Source: Phenylobacterium sp.
GTDB taxonomy: Bacteria; Pseudomonadota; Alphaproteobacteria; Caulobacterales; Caulobacteraceae
Direction of reading: 5' to 3'
DNA: 64,000 bases
Assembly: GCF_025351295.1 (NCBI RefSeq)
Contig: NZ_JANXWD010000012.1
Location: forward strand, 1 to 64,000
The stretch's first letter is position 1, and each line of letters opens with the position of its first letter. The notes under the pieces were generated by a model. That model was not told the DNA's origin, ran no database searches, and worked only from the letters and a program-made list of their open reading frames with translations. A program made the position numbers and the translations under genes. Below are positions 20,412 through 29,555 of the stretch, one piece after another.

Positions 20412-23400
20412 TTGTCCTGCCTGCGCTTGCGCCAGATCTCTTCGCTGCCGGTCCCGGTGACGACGGGGTCGAGGACGATCTCCTCAGGGTCTGCCGCAGC
20501 CACCGCCAGCAGCACCGGCGGGCTGGTCACGATATCGGGCGAGACCTGGGCCTGGCCGGCTTCCGCCGAGCTCTCCGAGGCGGAGGAGGACTGGGAGCCC
20601 CGGGCGCCGGGGGGCGACGGGCCAAGCGCGTCGCGGGCAGCCAGGATGCCGGCGTTGGTCTGCGACACCAGGGGGTCGGCGGACCCGCCGCCGCCGCCGC
20701 CGCCCGCGCTGCTGCCGCCGCCGCCGATGGCGACCGTGCAGTTGGACGTACCGACGTCGCAGCTGTTGAACTTGTACCGGGCGTCCGCGGGCTTGGGGGC
20801 CGGCGCGCCGGTGGCGTCCACCACCACGAAGGTGATCGCGCCGCCCGCCGCGGCGCTGCCCAGCACCTTGCCGTCCGGGCCGGACAACGCGCCCCATAGC
20901 TCCAGCACCCTGGGCGGGTCGATGACGAGGGCCGGGTTGGACTTGCCGGTGAAGAACACCCCGACCGTCGCCCCGCTGCCGAGCGGGGCGGTGTTCTGCT
21001 GCACCACCTTGTTGTCGGCGGAGACCTCCAGCCGGCCGGCCGAGACGAACACCCTGGAGGCCTCGCCGGCGATCGGCGCCACGCCGGCCGGCTTGCCCGA
21101 CGCGGTGTCGATGTCGCCCACCGCCGTGGCCTGGATCAGGCCGATGAACCGCGCCGAGCCCAGCAGGATGTCATTGCGGGCCGCGAGGTGGACCTCGTCG
21201 AAGGCGCGGACGTCGGTGTAGGACGCGCCGGCATAGGTCGCCGCGCCCAGGCCGCCAGTGACCAGGATCGAGCCCGGCCGCCAGGTCAGGTCGGTGGCGT
21301 CGCCGATCCTGAGGATCCCGCCGCTGGCGGTCGGGGCGGCGACGCCCTGGACCAGGGCGTTGTTGGCGGGGCCCACCAGGAAGGCGATGGACGGCGTGTT
21401 GGCGGGGGTCACCGTCAGGCTCTGCAGCGTCAGGTCGCCGCGTGCGGTCCCGGTGGTGGACCCGGCATAGATCTTCACCGTCCCCGCGACCCGCAGCTGG
21501 CCGAAGTCGTTGCTGTCCAGGACCAGCCCGCCGCCGGCGCCGCCGGCCGCGCCACCGACCCGGATGGCCCCGGTCTTGGACTCGATGGCGGCGTTGGCGG
21601 CCGTGGCCAGGCCGGTCAGGTCCAGGTCGCCCGCCACGATCCGCAGGGTTCCGACCGCCGTGGTCTGGCCCAGCACCGCCGTGCCGGCTACGTCCACCGT
21701 CAGGTTGCGGCCCGCGCTGAGCGGCGTGGTCGAGGTGAAGTTGCCGAGCGAGGTGATGGAAAGATCTCGCGTCACCGGGCCGATCGACGAGCCCAGCGAC
21801 AGCGTCGAGCCCTGCACGATCAGGTCGCGGCCGGCCTTGAAGCTGGCGGTGACCACCCCGCCGGCGGTGGCCTTCAGGGTCAGGTCGTCGCTGGCGGTCA
21901 CGCTGCCGGCGGTGACCGTGGAGCCGCTCAGCAGGATCGAGCCGGCGTCGGCCCGGACGTCGCCGACCTTCAACGCCCCGCCGGCGCTGATCGAGATGTT
22001 GCGGGTGGCGACCAGGGGCGCGGTGAGGGTCAGGTCGCCCGCGGTGGTGGCGAAGGTCAGGTCGCGACCGGCCGTGAGGGTGTCCAGCCTGGCGCTCGGC
22101 GCCCTCAGCGTCGCATCGCGCGCGCCGATCACCGAGAAGCCGCCCGGCAGGTCCTTGGCCACGTCGACGATCGCGTCGCGGCCGGCCTTCACCTGGATCG
22201 CGGTCGAGCCGGTGACCGCGCCGGTCCCCAGGCCCAGCCTGGCGTCGAGATCGACGGATTCCACGCGCACCACGCGGCCGTTGCCAGAGACGTCGGGGTT
22301 GCCGTCGAAGTCGACGCTGACGCCGTCCGCGCCCGCGCCGGTCAAGGTGGCCGAGCCCAGGGAGGCCGTCCCGTGGGTGGCCAGCACAAAGACGTCGTCG
22401 CCCGCGGTCGCCGAGCCGACGATGGCGTCGCCGTTCAGCCCGATCACATAGACGTCGCCGCTGCTGGTGGCCGTGCCGATCCGGACGCTGTCGGCCTTGG
22501 CCAGCAGGCGCGGGGCGGTGACCGTGCCGATGTCCAGGGCGCCGCCGCGCAGGTCGGCCGTGACGCCGGCGGTCACCGTGTCGATCTTGGCGGCGGCCAG
22601 GTTGAGGGTGACATTCTGGGCCGCGGTCAGGGTGACCAGCCCGGCCACCGCCGAGGTCCCGTCGCCCAGCACGATGTCGCGTCCGGCGCTGACGGTCAGC
22701 TTCTGCGGCGCGGAGATCGCGTCGATCTTCACGTCGCCAAGCGTGCTGGTGACCAGGCCGTTCTTGCTAACCCCCACGCCGGCCAGGGCGACGTCGCCGT
22801 CGGTCGCTGTGACGCTGAGGCCGCCGGCCGCGATCAGGCTGTTGCCGCTGACGTCCGGCCCGGTGACCGAGATGTCGCGGTTGGCGACGATGCGGCCCAG
22901 CTCGATGCTGGCGGTCGCCCCGATCCTGGCGTCGCGGCCCAGGGTGATGCTGGAGATGGAAGAGGGATTGAACAGGCTGGCGAGGGAGCCGGTAATGTCG
23001 ACGCCCAAGGGGGCGCAAGAATTCAAACTGCACGGGTCCGGCGGCGGGCCACAACCGTTGGGATCCGTGCAGGCGTCAACCGGCGGCGGCGGGTTGGCGT
23101 CCTCGTCGAGGGTCGGCGGGTCCTTGGTCTCGTCCAGCGGCCGGAACCACGGGCGGGCGTAGATGTGGCCGACGTTGCGGATCTGCAGATCCCGCAGGGC
23201 GGTGGCCTTGTTCAGGTAGATGTCGGTGGGCGCGGCGTCGATCAGGGTGGGGCCCGGCGCGCGGTTCAGGATGCCGCCGCCCCCCGACAGCACGATGTCG
23301 CCGCCGTCCGCCGTCGCCCCCTGGGCGGTGATCATGCCTTCCAGGTTGATGACCGCGCTGCCGATCGCCGACTTGGAGACCGCCGCGACGAAGACGCTGT

Positions 23401-24259
23401 TGGCCTTGGTGTCGCCGGCCAGGTCGGCCGCGACGCTGTCCTCGCTGCCGCCGCTGGCGTCGGGGACGATGAAGTCCACCAGGTCGAAGTCGCCGCCGGC
23501 CCCGGGCGCCAGGCGGATCTGGAAGGTCTTGGCCGAGCCATAGAGCACGCTGCCGCCGCCGTCGGCGGTCACGGTGGCGTTGGCGCGGGTGACGATGCCG
23601 GGGCCGGCGAAGGCCACAAGGCCGCCGTGGCCGTTCACCTGGCCGCCGGTCAGCACATAGAGCCGCGACCCGGGCAGGGCGTCGGAGCCGGAGAACGAGA
23701 ACAGGGTGTTGGCCGGGTTGAGGAATCCCGCGACGTACGGCGTGCCGATCGCCGCCAGGATGCCGCCGGCGTCGACCTGCGCGCCGCGGCCGAAGACGAT
23801 GCTGTTCTGGGACACGAACCAGATATTGCCGCCGAACACGCCGCCGACCTTGCCGGTGACGATCCCCTCGATCTTCGACGGCGCCAGCCCGACGATCTTG
23901 TTGAGGACGATCCAGCTGCGGGCGTCGAAGGTGAAGTTGACGCTCGCCTCCGTCCCGACGTTGAAGGTGGTCCAGCTCAGCACCGTGCGCGGCGCGTGCA
24001 GGGCGACGTCCAGCTGGCCGGTGGCGGCGGTGATGACCGGCAGCCCGCCGCCGGCGTTGACCTCGGCCAGCCCGCCCATCGGCAGGGTCAAGGTCGATGT
24101 GGCGGGCGGCATCGGGTCGGTCGGCGGCCTGGACTGGGCCTGGGCGGCGGAGGGCAGCAGCGCCTGCAGGCCATAGAGCGCGCCGCACAGGGCGGTCCGC
24201 GACAGGAAGCGTTGCCGAGCGGTCCCGGGGCCTGGATGGGTACGGGTAAGCTTATCCAT
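20408..24259 (-). CDS. filamentous hemagglutinin N-terminal (TPS) domain exoprotein, TpsA
   Basis: TPS-like N-terminus (VLSWTTFNVGTEASVNF...IEGIVTGKVGG..IWFVSQNSIVFGRGAQVDAGG) followed by beta-helical repeats. Confidence 0.9.
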   Translation of the reverse strand: MDKLTRTHPGPGTARQRFLSRTALCGALYGLQALLPSAAQAQSRPPTDPMPPATSTLTLPMGGLAEVNAGGGLPVITAATGQLDVALHAPRTVLSWTTFNVGTEASVNFTFDARSWIVLNKIVGLAPSKIEGIVTGKVGGVFGGNIWFVSQNSIVFGRGAQVDAGGILAAIGTPYVAGFLNPANTLFSFSGSDALPGSRLYVLTGGQVNGHGGLVAFAGPGIVTRANATVTADGGGSVLYGSAKTFQIRLAPGAGGDFDLVDFIVPDASGGSEDSVAADLAGDTKANSVFVAAVSKSAIGSAVINLEGMITAQGATADGGDIVLSGGGGILNRAPGPTLIDAAPTDIYLNKATALRDLQIRNVGHIYARPWFRPLDETKDPPTLDEDANPPPPVDACTDPNGCGPPPDPCSLNSCAPLGVDITGSLASLFNPSSISSITLGRDARIGATASIELGRIVANRDISVTGPDVSGNSLIAAGGLSVTATDGDVALAGVGVSKNGLVTSTLGDVKIDAISAPQKLTVSAGRDIVLGDGTSAVAGLVTLTAAQNVTLNLAAAKIDTVTAGVTADLRGGALDIGTVTAPRLLAKADSVRIGTATSSGDVYVIGLNGDAIVGSATAGDDVFVLATHGTASLGSATLTGAGADGVSVDFDGNPDVSGNGRVVRVESVDLDARLGLGTGAVTGSTAIQVKAGRDAIVDVAKDLPGGFSVIGARDATLRAPSARLDTLTAGRDLTFATTAGDLTLTAPLVATRNISISAGGALKVGDVRADAGSILLSGSTVTAGSVTASDDLTLKATAGGVVTASFKAGRDLIVQGSTLSLGSSIGPVTRDLSITSLGNFTSTTPLSAGRNLTVDVAGTAVLGQTTAVGTLRIVAGDLDLTGLATAANAAIESKTGAIRVGGAAGGAGGGLVLDSNDFGQLRVAGTVKIYAGSTTGTARGDLTLQSLTVTPANTPSIAFLVGPANNALVQGVAAPTASGGILRIGDATDLTWRPGSILVTGGLGAATYAGASYTDVRAFDEVHLAARNDILLGSARFIGLIQATAVGDIDTASGKPAGVAPIAGEASRVFVSAGRLEVSADNKVVQQNTAPLGSGATVGVFFTGKSNPALVIDPPRVLELWGALSGPDGKVLGSAAAGGAITFVVVDATGAPAPKPADARYKFNSCDVGTSNCTVAIGGGGSSAGGGGGGGSADPLVSQTNAGILAARDALGPSPPGARGSQSSSASESSAEAGQAQVSPDIVTSPPVLLAVAAADPEEIVLDPVVTGTGSEEIWRKRRQDK

Positions 24260-24277
24260 GGGTACTCCCCCGTCGCA

Positions 24278-26065
24278 TCATAGCAGACTTGCCGTGAGCT
24301 GGATCAGCACACGGTCGCCAGGACGCGAACCGCCGGGACGCACGGCGTCCAGCGGGTGGGCATAGGTGACTTCGACATTGGCGCGGTTGAACAGGCGGAA
24401 CACCACGCCGGCGCCGACCGACTTCAGGGTCCTGCCAGTTTCGATCTGCAGCGCCGCGGCGTGGTTGTTGGCCACATAGCCGGCGTCGAAGAAGGCGTAG
24501 GGCGCGACCTGCACCTTGGGATGCAGCTGCAGCGGGCCGTAGCGCAGCTCGAACGCGGCGGAGACGCCCTTGTCGCCCAGCAGCGCCGCCGGGTCGTAGC
24601 CGCGGCCGACGGTGAGCCCGCCCACCGAGATCTGCTCGAACGGCAGCAGCGAGCTGCTGGAATACTGCGCCTGGCCGCGGACCGAGCCGGTCAGGCGCCC
24701 GGTGATCGCGATGTCGAGGCCGCCCTGGCCCTTGACCACCCAAGCGTCCGGCTTGGCCGCCGCCCGCGTCAGCAGCGCGTCGCCCGCCTCGCTGCCGCCC
24801 AGGAACGAGACGCCCTTGCGCAGGCTGATTGCGCCGCTGGCCAGCACCGGCCGCTGAGCGAGCTCGGTGCGGTAGTCGCCGTCGGCGCGCAGGTAGAACA
24901 CCCGCAGCTTGTCGTGGCTGAGCGGCGTCCCGCCGGCCACGTCGGTCTTCTGGTCGATGATGTCCAGGCCGCCGGCGAGGTTGAGGTTCCGGTTGCGCGA
25001 GCGGACGATCGGATAGGCGCCCTCGAGGTTGCCGACCACCGACTTGCTCTTCAGGTCCAGCGGCTTCAGCACGTCGCCCGGCCGGCTCTCGCCATAGGTC
25101 AGCGAGCCGCGGGCCACCGCGCCCTCGGCCCCGAAACGGGCGCTCTCGGCCAGCTGGACCAGCCACTGCTCGTTGGAGTCCAAGGTGTGGAAGGCGGTCA
25201 GCGCCGTGCTCTCGCCATAGGCCGTGTAGCCGGCGAGCTCGCCCCGCACGAGGCCGCCCCAGCGGCCGACCTGCTTGGAGCCGGTGTTCTGGACGTTGGC
25301 GAACACGTCCGGCCCCTCGCGGGTCACGGTCAGGTCGATATCGACGGCCCCGCGCTCGGGGCTGGTGGAGGGCCGCACGGCGGCGCGCACCCGCACGCCC
25401 GGCACGTCGGAGGCCAGCAGCAGGTAGCGCTGGGCCCGGGCCATGTCGAAGGGCTTCATGCCGCGCAGCTTCTCGGCGTAGCGCTCGACCGCCGCCTGCG
25501 CCTTGCCGACGTCGCCGCGCACCCGGACGTTGACCACGTGGGCCTCGACGACCTCCAGCACCAGGGCGCCGCCGGCGATCCGCTGCTCGGGGATTTCGAT
25601 CCGGGCCAGGATGCCGCTGTCGAAAACGATTCGCGCGGCGCGGTCGCGGATGGCGCAGATCACCGACACCGGCTGCGGCTTGCCGATATATTCGGCATAG
25701 GCGTCGCGAAGCTGCGCATCGCTGAGCGCGGTCGCACCCCTGAAGGCGACGGACGACAGGGTCACCTGAACCGTCGAGCCCTCAAGCGGGCAGGGGCCGG
25801 GCGGCTCCGGCGCGAAGGCCCCCGTCGCGCGCCTCGGTGGCGGACGCGAAACGCGGGCGGCGGGATTGAGTTCGGCGGCGCTGGTCCCGGGAGCCGCCCC
25901 CGAAGGCGGCGGCGGCGATTGGGCCCGGGACACCGCCGGCGGCCCCAGCGCCGTGGCCGCGAGCGCGATCAGGCCGACGCGCGATCCCAGGCCGGCGCGA
26001 TGCGCCTTTCCCTCACGCCCAGACATCAAACGCACCCCAAACCCCAAGTTCCCGAACCCTAGCAC
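24278..26065 (-). CDS. ShlB/FhaC/HecB family TpsB transporter
   Basis: POTRA-like N-terminus; barrel motifs VGGLTVGRGYDPAALLGDKG, PYAFFDAGYV; terminal VLIQLTASLL. Confidence 0.9.
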   Translation of the reverse strand: MLGFGNLGFGVRLMSGREGKAHRAGLGSRVGLIALAATALGPPAVSRAQSPPPPSGAAPGTSAAELNPAARVSRPPPRRATGAFAPEPPGPCPLEGSTVQVTLSSVAFRGATALSDAQLRDAYAEYIGKPQPVSVICAIRDRAARIVFDSGILARIEIPEQRIAGGALVLEVVEAHVVNVRVRGDVGKAQAAVERYAEKLRGMKPFDMARAQRYLLLASDVPGVRVRAAVRPSTSPERGAVDIDLTVTREGPDVFANVQNTGSKQVGRWGGLVRGELAGYTAYGESTALTAFHTLDSNEQWLVQLAESARFGAEGAVARGSLTYGESRPGDVLKPLDLKSKSVVGNLEGAYPIVRSRNRNLNLAGGLDIIDQKTDVAGGTPLSHDKLRVFYLRADGDYRTELAQRPVLASGAISLRKGVSFLGGSEAGDALLTRAAAKPDAWVVKGQGGLDIAITGRLTGSVRGQAQYSSSSLLPFEQISVGGLTVGRGYDPAALLGDKGVSAAFELRYGPLQLHPKVQVAPYAFFDAGYVANNHAAALQIETGRTLKSVGAGVVFRLFNRANVEVTYAHPLDAVRPGGSRPGDRVLIQLTASLL

Positions 26066-26224
26066 CTACCGGATATCATGGTGTTAAGCGCTGACTCTGT
26101 GCAACCGTCTACGCCGAGGGGGCTAGGCGCCGGCCCCGGGATTTGGTCCGATCCGGGCTTATTCAGGCTACCTAAGCCGGAATGAGCCCGCTAAGACTGT
26201 GGGGGCTGCGCCGGGGGAGGGACA

Positions 26225-27613
26225 ATGGGGGCTGCACGAGCGTCGCGAGTGATCGGCGCGCTTTGCGTGACCGTTGCCATCGCCGTATCCGCGTTCGCGG
26301 TCCTGGCGGGCCGCGCGGCCGTGGCTGCGCCGGAACCGCCGGCCGGCCATGGCGTCCATGAGGGGGTCGCCTCCTGCGCGGATTCCAGCTGTCACAGCCG
26401 CCAGGTCGATTCGGGCGTCACGGTGCGGCAGAACGAACTGATCACCTGGCAGGACCCGTCCAGCCCGGCCGGCGCCCACAGCCGCGCCTGGCGCGTGCTG
26501 ACCGAGCCCCGCGCCCAGGCCATCGCCCGCAAGATGGGGCTGGGCCCCGCGCAGAGCGCCAAGGAATGCCTGGGCTGCCACAGCGATCCGGCCCCCGCGG
26601 CCCTGCGCGGCGCGAAGTTCCACATCGAGGACGGCGTCGGCTGCGAGGCCTGCCACGGCGGTTCGTCCGGCTGGCTCGCCAGCCACCGCACGGTCGGCGG
26701 CAGCCATGCCGCCAATGTGGCGGCCGGCATGCGCCCGCTGGAGAACCCCAAGGAACGCGCCAGCCTCTGCCTGGACTGCCACTTCGGCGGCTCCAAGCCC
26801 GGCCAGTTCGTCACCCACCAGATCATGGCCGCCGGACACCCGCGGGTGTCCTATGAACTCGACCTGTTCTCCAGCCTGCAGCAGCACTGGGACGTCGACG
26901 CCGACTATGTGAAGCGCAAGGCCTACGCCGGCGGGGTCAAGACCTGGGCGGTCGGCCAGGCCATGGCGGTCGACCGCGCGCTCAGCCTCTATTCGGAACC
27001 CGGCCGGGGGCAGGGCGCCTTCCCGGAGTTCTACTTCTTCGACTGCCACAGCTGCCACCGCGAGATCAAAGACGACCCGACGGCGCGCCCGAAGTGGCAG
27101 GCCAATCCGGGCCGGCCGATCCCGTCCGGCCAGCCGCCGTTCAACGACGAGAACATGATCATGCTCTCGGCCGCGGCCCAGGCGGTCTCGCCCAGCCTCG
27201 CCGCCCGGTTCGACGCCGACTCCAAGGCCTTCCACGCCGCCCTGGCGCGAGACAAGGGCGAGTCGGTGCGCGCCGCCGGCCGGCTGGCGAGCTCGGCGCG
27301 GGCGCTCTCCGACGCCTTCGCCGGCCACGCCTTCTCCCGGCGCGAGACCCTAGCGATCCTGGACGCCGTGCTGACCGGCGAGGTCTCGCGGCGCTACACC
27401 GACTATACGGGCAGCGCCCAGGCGGTGATGGCGGCCGACACCCTGCTGAACGCCCTGGTCAGCTCCGGCCAGGCGGATCGCGGCGCGGTCGACCGCATCC
27501 GGCCCAGCCTGGCTGCGGCCTATGCCCAGGTGCGCGAGCCCAACGCCTACAAGCCCGAGGCCTTCCGCGCCGCCCTGACCGAGGTCGCCCAGGCTGCGAG
27601 GTCGCTGAAATGA
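26225..27613 (+). CDS. multiheme c-type cytochrome (4x CXXCH + 1x CX4CH)
   Basis: CADSSCH, CLGCH, CEACH, CLDCH, CHSCH; cytochrome c554-like layout. Confidence 0.9.
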   Translation: MGAARASRVIGALCVTVAIAVSAFAVLAGRAAVAAPEPPAGHGVHEGVASCADSSCHSRQVDSGVTVRQNELITWQDPSSPAGAHSRAWRVLTEPRAQAIARKMGLGPAQSAKECLGCHSDPAPAALRGAKFHIEDGVGCEACHGGSSGWLASHRTVGGSHAANVAAGMRPLENPKERASLCLDCHFGGSKPGQFVTHQIMAAGHPRVSYELDLFSSLQQHWDVDADYVKRKAYAGGVKTWAVGQAMAVDRALSLYSEPGRGQGAFPEFYFFDCHSCHREIKDDPTARPKWQANPGRPIPSGQPPFNDENMIMLSAAAQAVSPSLAARFDADSKAFHAALARDKGESVRAAGRLASSARALSDAFAGHAFSRRETLAILDAVLTGEVSRRYTDYTGSAQAVMAADTLLNALVSSGQADRGAVDRIRPSLAAAYAQVREPNAYKPEAFRAALTEVAQAARSLK

Positions 27614-29553
27614 AGGTGGTGTCGCGTCTGGCCGTGTTCGTGGCCGCTTTGGCGCTCGCAGCCTGCGGGGGGGGAGGCAGCGGCAGCAGCATTCCCGTCG
27701 TCGCGCCCACGCCGCCGCCGGCCGCCGGTGTCTACACTCTGCCCGGCGCGCAATCGCTCTCGGTCGCCGACATCCAGCAGATCCTGGCCCAGGCCGTGGC
27801 CGAGGCGAAGGCCCGCAACCTGCCCGTGGTGATCGCGATCACCGACCGGCCCGGCAATGTGCTGGCCGTCTACAGCATGGCCGGCGCCAAGCCGACCACG
27901 CTCACCCGGCCTGGCCCCACCGGCGTCAACTCCGACGCCCAGGGCCTGGTGGTGCCGGCGGCCGGGGCGGCGATCGCCAAGGCCATCACCGGCGCCTATC
28001 TGTCGTCCTCCGGCGGCAACGCGTTCTCGACCCGCACGGCCAGCCAGATCGTCCAGGAACACTTCCCGCCCAGCCCCTCGACCGTCGGGCTGGAAGCCGG
28101 GCCGCTGTTCGGCGTGCAGTTCTCGTCGCTGCCGTGCTCCGACGTCACCACACGGACCGCCAACACCACCGTCGGCCCGCGCCGGTCGCCGCTGGGCCTC
28201 TCGGCCGACCCCGGCGGCTTCCCGCTCTACAAGAACGGCGTGCTGGTCGGCGGTATCGGGGTGGTCGGCGACGGCGACTACGGCTTCGACAAGAACATCC
28301 TGGACGTCGAGGACGACGCCGAGGAGGCGATCGCCATCGCCGGCACCACCGGCTTTGACGCGCCCATCGCGCAGCGCGCCGACCGGATCACCGTGGACGG
28401 CACGGCGCTGCGCTACACCGACACCACCGACGGCTCGCTGAAGACCACGCCGGCCAGCGCGCCGGCCTTCGCCAGCCTGCCGGCCGGGACGGGGACCTTC
28501 ACGGCGGTCGCTGGCTACTATCCTGGCGGCGGGGCGCTGGCCGGCACGGTCTATGGAACCGAGGCCTCGGGCCTGCGGCTGGCCACCACGGCCGAGTTCT
28601 CGATCCCCAGCTCGATGGTCCTGACCAACGGCTCGGGCCAGAACCGCTTCCCGATCCGTGGCGGCACCGACGGCGCCGACGGCCTGGCGCCGCTGACCGA
28701 CACCGAGGTGCGGGCGGTGCTGGAGGAAGCCTTCACCATCATGAGCCGGGCGCGCGGCCAGATCCGCCGCCCGCTGGACAGCCGCGCCCAGGTGTCGATC
28801 ACCGTGGTCGACAGCCGCGGCCAGATCCTGGGACTGGTGCGGGCGCCCGACGCCCCGATCTTCGGCATCGACGTCTCGGCCCAGAAGGCGCGGACGGTGG
28901 CGCTGATGTCCGGCCCGAACGCCGCCTCGGACCTGCTGGCCGATCCGGATTCGGATGTCCGCGGCTTCGTCCAGAAGGCCCGCGACTTCGTCCCCGATCC
29001 GACCTTCCTGACCGGCAAGACGGCCTTCGCCGCCAAGTCGATCGGCAACCTGTCGCGGCCCTATTTCCCCGATGGCGAAGTCGGGCGGCCGAACGGGCCG
29101 TTCTCGCGGCCGATCACTCTGTGGAGCCCGCTGGCCACCGGCCTGCAGGCCTCGCTGATCGTCACCAACCTGGCGGCCCACCTGGGCTTCGTCACCGGGG
29201 CCACGGCGACCGACACGCCCACCGTCTGCACCAACCTGCCGCAGGTGGCGCCCGGCCAGAACCGGCTGCAGAACGGTATGCAGATCTTCTCCGGCTCGGT
29301 GCCGATCTATCGCGGCACACAGCTGGTGGGGGCGATCGGCGTCTCCGGCGACGGCATCGACCAGGACGACATGATCTCGTTCCTGGGCCTCTACAACGGC
29401 GGCCAGCGCGTCGGCACGATCGGCGAGGCGCCGATGTCCATGCGTGCGGACCAGCTGCTGGTCGGACCGACCCAGACCCGGCTGCGCTACGTGGGCTGTC
29501 CGTTCGCGCCCTTCCTCGACACCAACGATCAGAACGTGTGCCAGGGGAAATAG
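27610..29553 (+). CDS. lipoprotein with two GlcG/HbpS-like (heme-binding-type) domains
   Basis: Lipobox LALAACGGG; repeats AQAVAEAKARNLPVVIAITDRPGNVLAVYSM and LEEAFTIMSRARGQIRRPLDSRAQVSITVVDSRGQILGLVR; ATGA overlap. Confidence 0.75.
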   Translation: MKVVSRLAVFVAALALAACGGGGSGSSIPVVAPTPPPAAGVYTLPGAQSLSVADIQQILAQAVAEAKARNLPVVIAITDRPGNVLAVYSMAGAKPTTLTRPGPTGVNSDAQGLVVPAAGAAIAKAITGAYLSSSGGNAFSTRTASQIVQEHFPPSPSTVGLEAGPLFGVQFSSLPCSDVTTRTANTTVGPRRSPLGLSADPGGFPLYKNGVLVGGIGVVGDGDYGFDKNILDVEDDAEEAIAIAGTTGFDAPIAQRADRITVDGTALRYTDTTDGSLKTTPASAPAFASLPAGTGTFTAVAGYYPGGGALAGTVYGTEASGLRLATTAEFSIPSSMVLTNGSGQNRFPIRGGTDGADGLAPLTDTEVRAVLEEAFTIMSRARGQIRRPLDSRAQVSITVVDSRGQILGLVRAPDAPIFGIDVSAQKARTVALMSGPNAASDLLADPDSDVRGFVQKARDFVPDPTFLTGKTAFAAKSIGNLSRPYFPDGEVGRPNGPFSRPITLWSPLATGLQASLIVTNLAAHLGFVTGATATDTPTVCTNLPQVAPGQNRLQNGMQIFSGSVPIYRGTQLVGAIGVSGDGIDQDDMISFLGLYNGGQRVGTIGEAPMSMRADQLLVGPTQTRLRYVGCPFAPFLDTNDQNVCQGK

Positions 29554-29555
29554 GC

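Noticed and set aside
17157-21221. 1354-aa plus-strand ORF
   Set aside because: Opposite strand of the CHAT/TpsA genes; Gly/Arg/Val-rich shadow ORF from GC-rich codon bias with no family motif.
21188-24283. 1031-aa plus-strand ORF
   Set aside because: Shadow ORF antisense to TpsA, low-complexity composition.
26066-26224. CRP/FNR-type palindrome between tpsB and the cytochrome operon
   Set aside because: No TGTGA-N6-TCACA or TTGAT-N4-ATCAA match found by eye.
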